In this document: positions 26,757-35,605 of the stretch, piece after piece
How positions within the stretch are numbered: position 1 is the first letter of the stretch
Layout: each line of letters begins with the position of its first letter
Origin: Microbacterium ginsengisoli
GTDB taxonomy: Bacteria > Actinomycetota > Actinomycetes > Actinomycetales > Microbacteriaceae
DNA length: 40,194 nt
NCBI RefSeq assembly: GCF_000956535.1
Contig: NZ_JYIY01000060.1
Location: forward strand, 1-40,194
Direction: 5' to 3'
Translations under genes and position numbers: made by a program
Notes under the pieces: model-generated
The model's database searches: none
Seen by the model: only the letters and a program-made list of their open reading frames with translations
What the model was told of the DNA's origin: nothing

Positions 26757-27242
26757 ATGCCCGCCGGACCCAAGCTCGCCTCGTTCCCGGCCATCCGCGG
26801 CTCGCTCGTGTTCTACCAGGTCTGCTCGGCCATCACCGGTGTGATGCTGCTGCTGCTGGTGACCGAGATGATCATCAAGTACGGATTCGGCCTCGAGTTG
26901 TTCGCCGGCGGCAACGCCGGCTTCCTCTCCTTCCAGCCGCTCGACGCCTTCGGAAAGTCGACCGGCACCGGACTCAACCTGTCGCTGGGCATCCTCATCG
27001 CCCATGGCTGGTTCTACGTCGTCTATCTCTTCAGCTGCTTCCGCGTGTGGAGCCTCATGCGGTGGCCGTTCTGGCGCTTCCTCATGCTCGCCGCGGGCGG
27101 TGTGGTGCCGTTCCTCTCGTTCATCATGGAGGCCATCGTCGCCCGTGATGTGAAGCACTATCTCGTCGCCCGCGAAGACGCCGCCGCCGCGAAGAAGGCC
27201 GCCGCCGACGCATCCTCGCCCCTTCCGGAAGGCACCGTGTGA
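26757..27242 (+). CDS. DUF3817 membrane protein
   Basis: 161 residues with three or four hydrophobic segments: about residues 15-40, 75-98, 100-125 and a C-terminal amphipathic Ala/Lys-rich tail. The sequence [19 protein letters not shown], then [22 protein letters not shown] and [15 protein letters not shown], matches the DUF3817 pattern of actinobacterial integral membrane proteins found next to guaA. No biochemical role is known. The stop overlaps the guaA GTG by four bases. Confidence 0.9.
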   Translation: MPAGPKLASFPAIRGSLVFYQVCSAITGVMLLLLVTEMIIKYGFGLELFAGGNAGFLSFQPLDAFGKSTGTGLNLSLGILIAHGWFYVVYLFSCFRVWSLMRWPFWRFLMLAAGGVVPFLSFIMEAIVARDVKHYLVAREDAAAAKKAAADASSPLPEGTV

Positions 27243-28822
27243 CCGACTCGACCACCACCGACCAGCGCCCCGTGCTGGTCGTCGACTTCGGCGCCCAGTA
27301 CGCCCAGCTCATCGCCCGCCGCGTGCGGGAGGCCGGGGTCTACAGCGAGATCGTGCCGCATACCGCGTCGGCGGCCGAGATCGCGGCGAAGAACCCGGTC
27401 GGCATCATCCTGTCGGGCGGCCCGTCGTCGGTGTACGAGCCGGGGGCGCCGAGCCTCGACGCGGGCGTGTTCGACCTCGGGGTGCCGACGCTCGGCATCT
27501 GCTACGGCTTCCAGGTGATGGCTCAGGCGCTCGGCGGCGAGGTCGCGAACACGGGACTGCGCGAGTACGGCGCGACGGATGCCGCGGTCACGGGTGACGG
27601 CGGCGTGCTGCTGGCCGGTCAGCCGGTCGAGCAGAACGTGTGGATGAGCCACGGCGACCAGGTCTCCCGCGCCCCCGAGGGCTTCACGGTGCTCGCCTCG
27701 ACGTCGGCGACGCCGGTGGCCGCGTTCGGCAGCGACGAGCGCCGCTTCTACGGTGTGCAGTGGCATCCCGAGGTCAAGCACTCCGACTACGGCCAGCGGG
27801 TCATCGAGAACTTCCTGCACACCGCGGCGGGCCTACCCGCCGACTGGAACAGCGGAAACGTCATCGCCGAGCAGGTCGAGAAGATCCGCGCCCAGGTGGG
27901 CTCGGCCCGCGTGATCTGCGGCCTGTCGGGCGGTGTCGACTCGGCCGTGGCGGCGGCGCTCGTGCAGCGCGCCGTCGGCGAGCAGCTCGTGTGCGTGTTC
28001 GTCGACCACGGCCTCCTGCGCAAGAACGAGCGCGAGCAGGTCGAGACCGACTACGTCGCGGCGACCGGCGTGCGGCTCGTGACGGTCGACGCGGCCGACA
28101 CGTTCCTCGCGGCGCTCGACGGCGTGAGCGACCCCGAGCAGAAGCGGAAGATCATCGGGCGCGAGTTCATCCGCACCTTCGAGCAGGCCGCGGCGGCGCT
28201 CGTCGCCGAGGCCGAGTCGTCGGGCGAGCCGGTGAAGTTCCTCGTGCAGGGCACGCTCTACCCCGACGTGGTCGAGTCGGGCGGCGGCACCGGCACCGCG
28301 AACATCAAGAGCCACCACAACGTGGGCGGGCTTCCCGACGACCTCGAGTTCGAGCTGGTCGAGCCGCTGCGCACCCTCTTCAAGGACGAGGTGCGCGCGA
28401 TCGGGCGCGAGCTGGGACTGCCCGAGGTCATCGTCGGTCGTCAACCGTTCCCGGGCCCCGGGCTCGGCATCCGCATCGTCGGGTCGGTGACGCGCGAGCG
28501 TCTGGAGATCCTGCGGGACGCCGACGCGATCGCTCGCGAGGAGCTCACGCGCGCGGGCCTCGACGGCGAGATCTGGCAGTGCCCGGTGGTGCTGCTCGCC
28601 GACGTGCGCTCGGTGGGCGTGCAGGGCGACGGCCGCACCTACGGCCACCCGATCGTGCTGCGACCCGTCTCGAGCGAGGACGCGATGACCGCCGACTGGA
28701 CGCGTCTGCCGTACGACGTGCTCAGCCGCATCTCGAACCGCATCACCAACGAGGTGCGCGACGTGAACCGCGTCGTGCTCGACGTGACGTCGAAGCCGCC
28801 GGGGACCATCGAGTGGGAGTGA
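27239..28822 (+). CDS. guaA: GMP synthase (glutamine-hydrolysing)
   Basis: Aminates XMP to GMP using glutamine and ATP. 527 residues. The class I amidotransferase domain has GICYG with nucleophile Cys88 and QWHPE with His176/Glu178. The ATP-pyrophosphatase domain has the PP-loop GLSGGVDS, followed by the dimerisation domain ending KPPGTIEWE. All catalytic residues are present. GTG 27239 overlaps the DUF3817 stop (GTGA). Together with guaB at 18721 it completes the IMP-to-GMP branch. Confidence 0.98.
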   Translation: MTDSTTTDQRPVLVVDFGAQYAQLIARRVREAGVYSEIVPHTASAAEIAAKNPVGIILSGGPSSVYEPGAPSLDAGVFDLGVPTLGICYGFQVMAQALGGEVANTGLREYGATDAAVTGDGGVLLAGQPVEQNVWMSHGDQVSRAPEGFTVLASTSATPVAAFGSDERRFYGVQWHPEVKHSDYGQRVIENFLHTAAGLPADWNSGNVIAEQVEKIRAQVGSARVICGLSGGVDSAVAAALVQRAVGEQLVCVFVDHGLLRKNEREQVETDYVAATGVRLVTVDAADTFLAALDGVSDPEQKRKIIGREFIRTFEQAAAALVAEAESSGEPVKFLVQGTLYPDVVESGGGTGTANIKSHHNVGGLPDDLEFELVEPLRTLFKDEVRAIGRELGLPEVIVGRQPFPGPGLGIRIVGSVTRERLEILRDADAIAREELTRAGLDGEIWQCPVVLLADVRSVGVQGDGRTYGHPIVLRPVSSEDAMTADWTRLPYDVLSRISNRITNEVRDVNRVVLDVTSKPPGTIEWE

Positions 28823-28889
28823 GGCGCGCGCCTGCGGGCGTGCGCCGTGTGGCCGCCCGACGCGTCGGCGGCTGAAGGGGAGTGGGCTC

Positions 28890-29330
28890 GTGCGCTATGT
28901 GAAGCCGACCGCGTCGGACGAGGTCTTCAACCGCACCGTCGGCTTCTTCACGCGCATCGGGCTGCCGCTCGCGGGCTCCCGCGTGCTCGCGGTGCGCGGG
29001 CGCTCGTCGGGCGAGTGGCGCACGACCCCTGTGAACCCGCTGCGCGTCGGCGGTGAGCGCTACCTCGTCGCGCCGCGCGGCGAGGCGCAGTGGGTGCGCA
29101 ACCTGCGGGTCGCCGGCACCGGCGAGCTGCGTCACGGCCGGCGGGTCGAGCCGTTCACGGCGAGCGAGGTCGCCGACGCCGACAAGACCCCCGTCCTGCG
29201 GGAGTACCTGCGGGCGTGGGGCTGGGAGGTCGGCCGGTTCTTCGAGGGCGTCGACAAGAACGCCACCGACGCGCAGCTGGCGCAGATCGCGACCGGGTTC
29301 CCCGTGTTCCGGCTGACCGCCGCGGGCTGA
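28890..29330 (+). CDS. Nitroreductase / F420-type (DDN-like) family protein
   Basis: 146 residues with a split-beta-barrel flavin/deazaflavin-binding fold. The pattern SRVLAVRGRSSGEWRTTPVNPL, GERYLVAPRGEAQWVRNLRVAG is that of the DDN/F420H2-dependent family (nitroreductase/quinone reductase family). Members bind F420 or related flavins and reduce quinones or xenobiotics. GTG 28890 follows GGGGAG. Transcription with the glycosyltransferase gene (4-nt gap) looks likely, but there is no functional link I can defend. Cofactor assignment is by family only. Confidence 0.85.
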   Translation: MRYVKPTASDEVFNRTVGFFTRIGLPLAGSRVLAVRGRSSGEWRTTPVNPLRVGGERYLVAPRGEAQWVRNLRVAGTGELRHGRRVEPFTASEVADADKTPVLREYLRAWGWEVGRFFEGVDKNATDAQLAQIATGFPVFRLTAAG

Positions 29331-29333
29331 GCC

Positions 29334-30674
29334 GTGGCCGAGTTCCCCGACGCGCACTACCTCGTGCTGTCGTCGCGCCTGATCCCCGGGCTCGACGGCG
29401 GGTACACGGTGGCGACGCTCGCCCGGGCCCGGCAGTTCGCGGCCGCCGGTGCGCGGCAGCCGCTGCTGCTCACCGTCGATCCCGGCGCGGTGGCCGACCA
29501 CGCCGCGCAGCGGGCGACGTTCGTGGCTCGGGGGGATGCGGCATCCGCGGATCTGTTCCGTAACCTGTTCGACGATGTCGTGGCGGATGCCGCGTGGCTG
29601 CGCGCCGCGGCACGCCCCGGTGAACGCGACGACGTGCTCGAGTACCGGGCGGTGACGGCCCCCGACGGCGCCGTCGTCACCGAGCTGCCCGTCGTGCACG
29701 ACCCGGACTGGCACCTGAGCACCGCGCCCATCGTGGTGCCGGGCGCCGGCATCGTCGACGGGTTCGGCGCGCTGTACGCGGCGTGGATCGCCCATGTCGT
29801 CGCCGGCGTGCGACCCGCCGACGGGCTGCCCGTCGTGCTGGTGTGCGAGTCCCGGCAGCTCGGCGAGCTGCTGGTCGACCGGCTGCCGGCGGGTGTCGCG
29901 CTCGTGCACACGGTGCACACCGCCCATCTCGAGCCGCCCTACGACGCCGACGCCCCGGTCAACGCGCTGTGGCGACGCTGGCTCGCCGTCGCCCCGCGCT
30001 TCGCCGCGGTCGTCTGGCCGACAGCCCGCCAGCTCGCCGACGTGACGGCCCGGTTCGGGTCGCGGCCGGGCGACGCGGTGGTGCCGAACGCCGTGCCGGT
30101 GGCGGATGCCTCCGACGCCGACCGCGCCGGCGACCACGTCGTCGTGCTCGGGCGGCTGGCGCCCGGCAAGCGGGTCGCCGACATCCTGCGCGCCTGGACG
30201 ATCGTGCGCGAGGCGGTGCCGGCCGCGGTGCTCGACGTCGTCGGCGACGGCCCGCTGCGCGCCGAGCTCGAGGCCCTCGCGCATGAGCTCGGGCACGGGG
30301 CATCCGTCGTCTTCCACGGTGCGACGACCGAACCCGGCGCGGTGCTCGAGCGGGCCGCGCTGCTCGTGCAGGCCACGGCGTTCGAGGGGCAGGGGCTCGC
30401 GGCTCTCGAGGCCCTCGGACACGGCTGCCCGGTGGTCAGCTACGACGTGCGGTACGGGCCGCGGGAGCTGCTCGGCACGGGTGCCGGGGTGCTCGTCGAC
30501 GATGCGGATGCCGCGGCTCTCGGTGAGGCCGTCGCGTCGCTGCTGCGCGACCCCGCGCGCCGCGCCGCGCTGTCCGCCCGCGGGCGCGAGGTCGCGGCGG
30601 ACTACACGCCCGAGGCGGTCATGCCGCGCTGGGCGGACGTCGTGCGGCACGCGCTGGAGCGTGCCGCGGGCTGA
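29334..30674 (+). CDS. GT4-family glycosyltransferase, TagE-like
   Basis: 446 residues of GT-B fold. The N-terminal part holds YLVLSSRLIPGLDGGYTVATLAR, which matches poly(glycerol-phosphate) alpha-glucosyltransferase-type enzymes. The C-terminal nucleotide-sugar domain has VVLGRLAPGKRV, DVVGDGPLR, and the E-x7-E region with EGQGLAALEALGHGCPVVS, then YDVRYGPREL, strongly TagE-like. The likely job is adding sugar to a wall polymer or another glycan; donor and acceptor are not readable. The GTG start lies four bases after the reductase stop. It converges with the Bax-inhibitor gene. Confidence 0.85.
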   Translation: MAEFPDAHYLVLSSRLIPGLDGGYTVATLARARQFAAAGARQPLLLTVDPGAVADHAAQRATFVARGDAASADLFRNLFDDVVADAAWLRAAARPGERDDVLEYRAVTAPDGAVVTELPVVHDPDWHLSTAPIVVPGAGIVDGFGALYAAWIAHVVAGVRPADGLPVVLVCESRQLGELLVDRLPAGVALVHTVHTAHLEPPYDADAPVNALWRRWLAVAPRFAAVVWPTARQLADVTARFGSRPGDAVVPNAVPVADASDADRAGDHVVVLGRLAPGKRVADILRAWTIVREAVPAAVLDVVGDGPLRAELEALAHELGHGASVVFHGATTEPGAVLERAALLVQATAFEGQGLAALEALGHGCPVVSYDVRYGPRELLGTGAGVLVDDADAAALGEAVASLLRDPARRAALSARGREVAADYTPEAVMPRWADVVRHALERAAG

Positions 30675-30768
30675 CGCCGAGGCAGCGTGACGGCTGGGCG
30701 GGCCGAGGCCACCGCGGGCTCACGCCGAGGCCGGCGGAGAGGCGACGCGGCGCGGCATCCGGACATGA

Positions 30769-30800
30769 CGAAGGGGCCGTCCCGCAGGACGACCCCTTCG
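30769..30800 (-). terminator. Terminator in convergent gap (Bax inhibitor gene side)
   Basis: The stem CGAAGGGG-CCGTCC / GGACGA-CCCCTTCG has a 4-nt loop. The single imperfection is C-A on the plus strand but G-U on the minus strand, so it best serves the minus-strand gene ending at 30813. Confidence 0.7.
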
Positions 30801-30812
30801 TGGAGACTCGCG

Positions 30813-31721
30813 TCAGTTGTTGCCGCGCAGGATCGCGAGCATGCGCAGGATCTCGAGGTAGAGCCAGACGACCGTGACCATGATGCCGAAGCCGCCGAGC
30901 CATCCGAACTGGCGGGGGGCGCCGTTGCGCACACCCTGCTGGATGGAGTCGAAGTCGAGCACGAGCGAGTAGGCCGCGAGGATCACGACGAACACACCGA
31001 TGATGAGGCCGAGCGGGATGCCCGCGATGTGCACGCTCGAGAGCAGTCCGAAGCCGCCGCCGTTCGAGGAGTTCAGCACGCCGAACGCCATGAGCAGCAC
31101 GTTCAGCAGCGAGAAGACCAGGTAGCCGACCATCGCGATCAGGAAGATCTTGGTGGCGCGGGCCGAGGCGCGGATCTTGCCGCTCGCGAACAGCGCCAGG
31201 GTGACGCCGACCACCGCGAGGGTGGCGAGGGTCGCCTGCAGCACGATGCCGGGCCAGATGAACTCGAAGTAGGCCGAGATGCCGCCGACGAACAGGCCCT
31301 CGAACGCCGCGTAGGCGAAGATCAGCGCCGGACGCACCTTCTTGCGCGAGGTGAAGATGACGACCATCGAGAGGATGAAGCCGCCGATCGCGCCGATGAG
31401 CCACGGGGCCATCGAGGGCGCCGGGTTCGCGGCGGTGACGGGGGCCATCGTCCAGATCCAGCCGGCGACGGCGGCGACCAGCAGGATCGCGAAGAGCGAG
31501 AGCGTCTTGAGGACGGTGTCCTCGATCGTCATGCGCCCGGTCGCGACCGCGTCGGCGGACGGGGAGGCGTAGACGCCCTCGAGGTGCGCGGTGGTCGCGG
31601 CATCCGTCGTCGCGGGGGGCGGGGTCAGACCCACGCCGCCGGCGGGCTGTCCGCCGCGAGCGCGCACGGCGCTCTGGTCTTGGAAGGCGGGGTTGTTGAA
31701 CGCGGGGTTGGACGAGGCCAT
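30813..31721 (-). CDS. Bax inhibitor-1/YccA family membrane protein
   Basis: 302 residues. The first 90 are polar (MASSNPAFNNPAF..., Gly/Pro-rich), followed by seven hydrophobic segments. Family features are FEGLFVGGISAYFEF, GKIRASARATKIFLIAMVGYL and the C-terminal DFDSIQQGVRNGAPRQFGW, the acidic pH-sensor region. Bacterial members such as YetJ act as pH-dependent calcium leak channels; that role is inferred. ATG 31721 has GGAG upstream; further upstream codons are non-conserved. A hairpin terminator follows. Confidence 0.9.
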   Translation of the reverse strand: MASSNPAFNNPAFQDQSAVRARGGQPAGGVGLTPPPATTDAATTAHLEGVYASPSADAVATGRMTIEDTVLKTLSLFAILLVAAVAGWIWTMAPVTAANPAPSMAPWLIGAIGGFILSMVVIFTSRKKVRPALIFAYAAFEGLFVGGISAYFEFIWPGIVLQATLATLAVVGVTLALFASGKIRASARATKIFLIAMVGYLVFSLLNVLLMAFGVLNSSNGGGFGLLSSVHIAGIPLGLIIGVFVVILAAYSLVLDFDSIQQGVRNGAPRQFGWLGGFGIMVTVVWLYLEILRMLAILRGNN

Positions 31722-31849
31722 CGCCGGATCACACTCCAATGTCAGGTGGCGGCACGGTGCCGCACTTCCACGATAACGCCCGGAATCTCGCGGGTCGAAG
31801 GGAGACCCTGTGAGTGCGCTTTGAGCGCTCGCGCGACACGTGCGACGAG

Positions 31850-31855
31850 TACCCT
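31850..31855 (+). promoter_or_regulatory. -10 box of the glycerophosphodiesterase gene (leaderless start)
   Basis: TACCCT ends 6 nt before GTG 31862. It lies downstream of the in-frame start at 31814, so the shorter protein is preferred. Confidence 0.6.
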
Positions 31856-31861
31856 GAGCGC

Positions 31862-32881
31862 GTGTCACCCCGGGAACGCCTGCTCGCCGCCTTCGACCGC
31901 ACTCCGGACGACGGGCCGATCGTCATCGGGCACCGCGGCGCCCCCGGCTATCGCCCCGAGCACACCCGCTCGTCGTACCTGCTCGCGATCGAGTCGGGCG
32001 TCGACGCGGTCGAGCCCGACGTGGTGGTCTCGCGCGACGGCGTGCTCGTGGTGCGTCACGACGCCGAGATCGGTGAGACGACGGATGTCGCCACCCGCCC
32101 TGAGTTCGCCGACCGCCGCACCCGGCGGGTGATCGACGGCATCGAGCTCGACGGCTGGTTCACCGACGACTTCACCTGGGCGGAGCTGGCGACGCTGCGG
32201 TGCCGCGAGCGGATCCCCGCGCTGCGCGAGGCGTCGGCGCGGTTCGACGGCGCCGAGCCGATGCTGCGGCTGCCTGATCTGCTCGCGCTGGTGGCCGCGG
32301 CATCCGATCGTGTCGGTCGCGAGGTCGGCATCGTGATCGAGGTCAAGCACGCCGCCCACTTCGCCGCGCGCGGGTGGGACCTCGCCGCGCTCGTCGCCCG
32401 CGATCTCGCCGCGGCGGGGTTCTCCGGCCCGGTCGTCATCGAGTCGTTCGAGCAGGGAGTGCTCACGGCGCTGCAGCAACGGGGTGTCGCCGCGTCGTAC
32501 GTGTACCTCGTCGAGGCAGAGGGCGCCGCCGCCGATCTCATCGCCGCCGACGGTGAGGATGCCGCCACCTACGCGTCGCAGCTGACCCCCGACGGTCTCG
32601 ACGCGCTCGCCGGTCAGGTCGACGGCATCAGCGTCGACAAGGCGCTGCTGCTCGACCCCGCGCGCCGTCGCGTCGTCGCCGACGCACACGCCCGCGGCCT
32701 CGCCGTGTTCACCTGGACCGCGCGGCCCGAGAACGCGTTCCTGTCGGAGCGGTTCCGGCGCGGCGGCGGCGACGCGGCGTTCGGCGACTGGCGCGGCGAG
32801 TGGCGCGAGATCTGGGGGAGCGGGGTCGACGGGGTGTTCGTCGACCACGCGGAGCTCGGGGTCGGGTTCGCGCGGGGCTAG
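31862..32881 (+). CDS. Glycerophosphodiester phosphodiesterase
   Basis: Hydrolyses glycerophosphodiesters to sn-glycerol-3-phosphate and an alcohol. 339 residues of GDPD TIM-barrel type. HRGAPGYRPEHT carries the catalytic His24, and VEPDVVVSRDGVLVVRHD carries the metal-binding acids and second His. IEVKHA and the late SVDKALL, FTWTARPENAFL also fit. No signal peptide is visible, so it should be cytosolic. GTG 31862 is favoured by the promoter box six bases upstream. The unusual tRNA-like gene ends 50 nt downstream on the other strand. Confidence 0.93.
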   Translation: MSPRERLLAAFDRTPDDGPIVIGHRGAPGYRPEHTRSSYLLAIESGVDAVEPDVVVSRDGVLVVRHDAEIGETTDVATRPEFADRRTRRVIDGIELDGWFTDDFTWAELATLRCRERIPALREASARFDGAEPMLRLPDLLALVAAASDRVGREVGIVIEVKHAAHFAARGWDLAALVARDLAAAGFSGPVVIESFEQGVLTALQQRGVAASYVYLVEAEGAAADLIAADGEDAATYASQLTPDGLDALAGQVDGISVDKALLLDPARRRVVADAHARGLAVFTWTARPENAFLSERFRRGGGDAAFGDWRGEWREIWGSGVDGVFVDHAELGVGFARG

Positions 32882-32931
32882 CGGGGAGCGCCGACCACCG
32901 ATATGCGGAAAGCGCATAGTGCATGACGACG

Positions 32932-33007
32932 TGGACGCGACGGCGGGAGTCGAACCCGCAACACGACCGGGTATGAGCCGGTGCCCGGGACCGCCCGGAT
33001 CGCCGCG
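32932..33007 (-). tRNA. tRNA-like gene with CAU anticodon, atypical D-arm
   Basis: On the minus strand 76 nt fold as a full cloverleaf. Acceptor is CGCGGCG/CGTCGCG (one G-U), D-stem CCGG/CCGG, anticodon stem ACCGG/CCGGT with loop CTCATAC (anticodon CAT, T33, A37), variable region CGTGTT, and T-arm GCGGG-TTCGACT-CCCGC. It has an encoded CCA. The T-arm and anticodon arm are canonical. However, U8 is A, A14 and A21 are missing, the D-loop is only 6 nt (GCGGTC), and base 73 is T. It is not the initiator type (C1-G72 paired, no GGG/CCC in the anticodon stem). It may be a divergent tRNA-Met or tRNA-Ile2, a specialised tRNA, or a pseudogene. Confidence 0.7.
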
Positions 33008-33015
33008 ATGACCTC

Positions 33016-33021
33016 ACGCTA
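33016..33021 (-). promoter_or_regulatory. -10 box of the tRNA-like gene
   Basis: On the minus strand TAGCGT ends 8 nt before the 5' end of the cloverleaf, with TTCCGG (33039-33044) 17 nt upstream as a weak -35. This suggests the gene is transcribed on its own. Confidence 0.45.
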
Positions 33022-33109
33022 ACCCGGGGCCGCGACATCCGGAAGGCGTGTCTCGCACTATTGCCGAGGATGACCCTGCGTGACCGGATCGCCTGTCCGC
33101 CGCCCCCTC

Positions 33110-33115
33110 TAAACT
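33110..33115 (+). promoter_or_regulatory. -10 box of the helicase gene
   Basis: TAAACT ends 8 nt before ATG 33124, favouring that start over the in-frame TTG at 33061. Confidence 0.55.
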
Positions 33116-33123
33116 GGGAGCCC

Positions 33124-35520
33124 ATGGTCGAGTCATCCGTTCCCGTCGTCGTTCCCGGCGGCACCGGCGGCGTCGACGACGACCTGCTCGAGGGGCTCAA
33201 CCCCCCGCAGCGCGAGGCCGTGACCTACCGCGGACCGGCGCTGCTGATCGTGGCAGGGGCAGGGTCGGGCAAGACCCGCGTGCTCACGCACCGCATCGCG
33301 TCGCTGCTGCGTCGCCGCGAGGCGTGGCCGAGTCAGATCCTCGCGATCACGTTCACGAACAAGGCCGCCGGCGAGATGCGCGAACGCGTCGGCCAGCTGG
33401 TCGGCGAGAGCGCCCGCGGCATGTGGATCTCGACCTTCCACTCGGCGTGCGTGCGCATCCTGCGGCGCGAGGCCGAGAACTTCGGCTTCACCTCGTCGTT
33501 CACGATCTACGACTCCGGCGACTCCCGCGCGCTCATCAAGCGCCTTGTGAAAGACCGCGAGGCCGAGCGCTTCGGACTCAGCCCCGCGGGCGTGCAGGGC
33601 CGCATCTCCCGCCTCAAGAACGAACTGACGGATGCCGCGGCTTTCGCCCGCCAGGCCAACCTCTCCGACCCCGCCGAACGCCTCTTCTCCGAGCTCTTCG
33701 GCGACTACGAGCGCGCGCTGCAGCGGGCAAACGCCTTCGACTTCGACGACCTGATCGCGCAGACCGTTTACCTCTTCCGCGCGTTCCCGGCGGTCGCCGA
33801 CGCCTACCGCAAGCGGTTCCGGCACATCCTCGTCGACGAGTACCAGGACACCAACGCGGCCCAGTACGCACTCATCCACGAGCTCACCCGCCCCGTCGTC
33901 GGCGCCGCCGAGGCGTATTCCAGTGGCGGCATGATGATCTTCGAACCCGAGCACGCGCCCGAGCTCGAGGGCGCGTCGCTGACGGTCGTGGGCGACTCCG
34001 ACCAGTCGATCTACGCGTTCCGCGGCGCCGACATCCGCAACATCAGCGAGTTCGAACGCGACTTCCCCGGCGCCCGCGTCGTGCTGCTCGAGCAGAACTA
34101 CCGGTCGACGCAGAACATCCTCTCCGCCGCCAACGCGGTCATCGGCCACAACTTCGACCGCAAGGCGAAGAACCTCTGGACCGACTCCGGCGCCGGCGAG
34201 CGCATCGTCGGATACACCGGCTACTCGCAGCACGACGAGGCCCAGTTCGTCGCGGACGAGATCGAGGCCATCCACCGCAGCGGCGTCGACTACTCCCAGG
34301 TCGCCGTCTTCTACCGCACCAACGCCCAGTCGCGTGCGCTCGAAGAGATCCTCATCCGCGCTGCCGTGCCCTACAAGATCATGGGCGGCACCAAGTTCTA
34401 CGAGCGCGCCGAGATCAAGGACGCCCTCGCCTACCTCACCGCCGTCGCCAACCCGGCCGACGAGATGGCGCTGCGCCGCATCGTCAACAAGCCCAAGCGC
34501 GGCATCGGCGACGTCTCCATCGAGACCATCAGCCGCTTCGCCGCCGACCGCGGCATCACCTTCCGCGAGGCACTCGGCCACGCCGGCGACCTCGGCGTCG
34601 GCCCCAAGCTGCAGACCGCCATCACCCATCTGCACGGCGTGCTGGGTGCGGCATCCGAGATCATGCTGCCCGCCACCGGCGAAGTGGCCCCGCCCACCGC
34701 CGTCGCCGACGGGCTCTCGCTGCTGCTGGGACGCAGCGGCTACCTCGACGCGCTGCGCATGAGCCGCGACCCGCAAGACGAGGCGCGCGTCGAGAACCTC
34801 GACGAGTTCGTCGCCGTCGCCCGCGAGTTCGCGCGCAACAACCCCGACGGCACCGTCATCGACTTCCTCGCCGAGGTCGCCCTCGTCTCCGACGCCGACG
34901 ACCTCGACGACGCCTCCGGCTCGGTCTCGCTCATGACCCTGCACACCGCCAAGGGTCTCGAGTACGACGCCGTCTTCATCACCGGCGTCGAGGAAGACCT
35001 GCTGCCGCACCGCATCTCGGCCGGCGAGCCCGGCGGCCCCGCCGAAGAGCGCCGCCTCTTCTACGTCGGCGTCACCCGCGCGCGCAAGCGGCTCTACCTC
35101 TCCCTCGCCATGACCCGCGCGCAGTTCGGCGAGATCGCCTCCGCCGTGCCGAGCCGCTTCCTGCAGGAGATCCCCGCCGACCTCGTCGACTGGCGCCAAT
35201 CGCCCGCCGACCTCGTGCGCCAGGCTCCGCCCCGGTTCGGCGGCGGCTCGGGCTCCCGCGGCGGATTCCGCAACGACACCCCCGCGCTCCTGCCGAAGTC
35301 CACCTCGCTCGACCGCTTCGCGAACAAGGTGCCCGCGAAAGTGCGTGACAACGGCGACATGGAACTCGCGGCGGGCGACCGCATCCGTCACGACGACTTC
35401 GGCGAGGGACGCGTCGACGCGGTCACCGGTGAGGGCGCGAAGCGCATCGCGCACGTGCGCTTCGACTCGGGGGCGGCCAAGAAGCTGCTCGTCAAGATCG
35501 CGCCGATCGAGAAGATCTGA
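33124..35520 (+). CDS. pcrA: ATP-dependent DNA helicase UvrD/PcrA
   Basis: SF1A 3'-5' helicase of DNA repair and replication-conflict resolution. 798 residues. Motif I is AGAGSGKT (Lys50), TFTNKAAGEM is motif Ia, VDEYQDTN is the DEAD-like motif II, GDSDQSIYAFRGAD is motif III, then EQNYRST, TLHTAKGLEYD and VTRARKRLY follow. The C-terminal Tudor-like piece (GDRIRHDDFGEGRV) that binds RNA polymerase in PcrA is present. A 28-residue insertion (about residues 257-285, PVVGAAEAYSSGG...) separates motif II from motif III, where model PcrA has a short loop. Start chosen by promoter spacing. Confidence 0.96.
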   Translation: MVESSVPVVVPGGTGGVDDDLLEGLNPPQREAVTYRGPALLIVAGAGSGKTRVLTHRIASLLRRREAWPSQILAITFTNKAAGEMRERVGQLVGESARGMWISTFHSACVRILRREAENFGFTSSFTIYDSGDSRALIKRLVKDREAERFGLSPAGVQGRISRLKNELTDAAAFARQANLSDPAERLFSELFGDYERALQRANAFDFDDLIAQTVYLFRAFPAVADAYRKRFRHILVDEYQDTNAAQYALIHELTRPVVGAAEAYSSGGMMIFEPEHAPELEGASLTVVGDSDQSIYAFRGADIRNISEFERDFPGARVVLLEQNYRSTQNILSAANAVIGHNFDRKAKNLWTDSGAGERIVGYTGYSQHDEAQFVADEIEAIHRSGVDYSQVAVFYRTNAQSRALEEILIRAAVPYKIMGGTKFYERAEIKDALAYLTAVANPADEMALRRIVNKPKRGIGDVSIETISRFAADRGITFREALGHAGDLGVGPKLQTAITHLHGVLGAASEIMLPATGEVAPPTAVADGLSLLLGRSGYLDALRMSRDPQDEARVENLDEFVAVAREFARNNPDGTVIDFLAEVALVSDADDLDDASGSVSLMTLHTAKGLEYDAVFITGVEEDLLPHRISAGEPGGPAEERRLFYVGVTRARKRLYLSLAMTRAQFGEIASAVPSRFLQEIPADLVDWRQSPADLVRQAPPRFGGGSGSRGGFRNDTPALLPKSTSLDRFANKVPAKVRDNGDMELAAGDRIRHDDFGEGRVDAVTGEGAKRIAHVRFDSGAAKKLLVKIAPIEKI

Positions 35521-35593
35521 CGCGTTCACCGGCCGTCGGCCGCCGCGCCCACAACTGTCCACACCACCGATAGGGCCCGTCCGAGCCCCGACG

Positions 35594-35599
35594 TAGGCT
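35594..35599 (+). promoter_or_regulatory. -10 box of the SseB-like gene (leaderless start)
   Basis: TAGGCT ends 6 nt before ATG 35606. Confidence 0.6.
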
Positions 35600-35605
35600 G
35601 TGCCC

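Noticed and set aside
32902..32918. Hairpin TATGCG-GAAAG-CGCATA downstream of GDPD
   Set aside because: Only a 6-bp stem without a T tract; too weak to call a terminator.
33061..33123. TTG start for pcrA
   Set aside because: It lies upstream of the TAAACT box eight bases before ATG 33124; the 21 extra residues are not conserved-looking.
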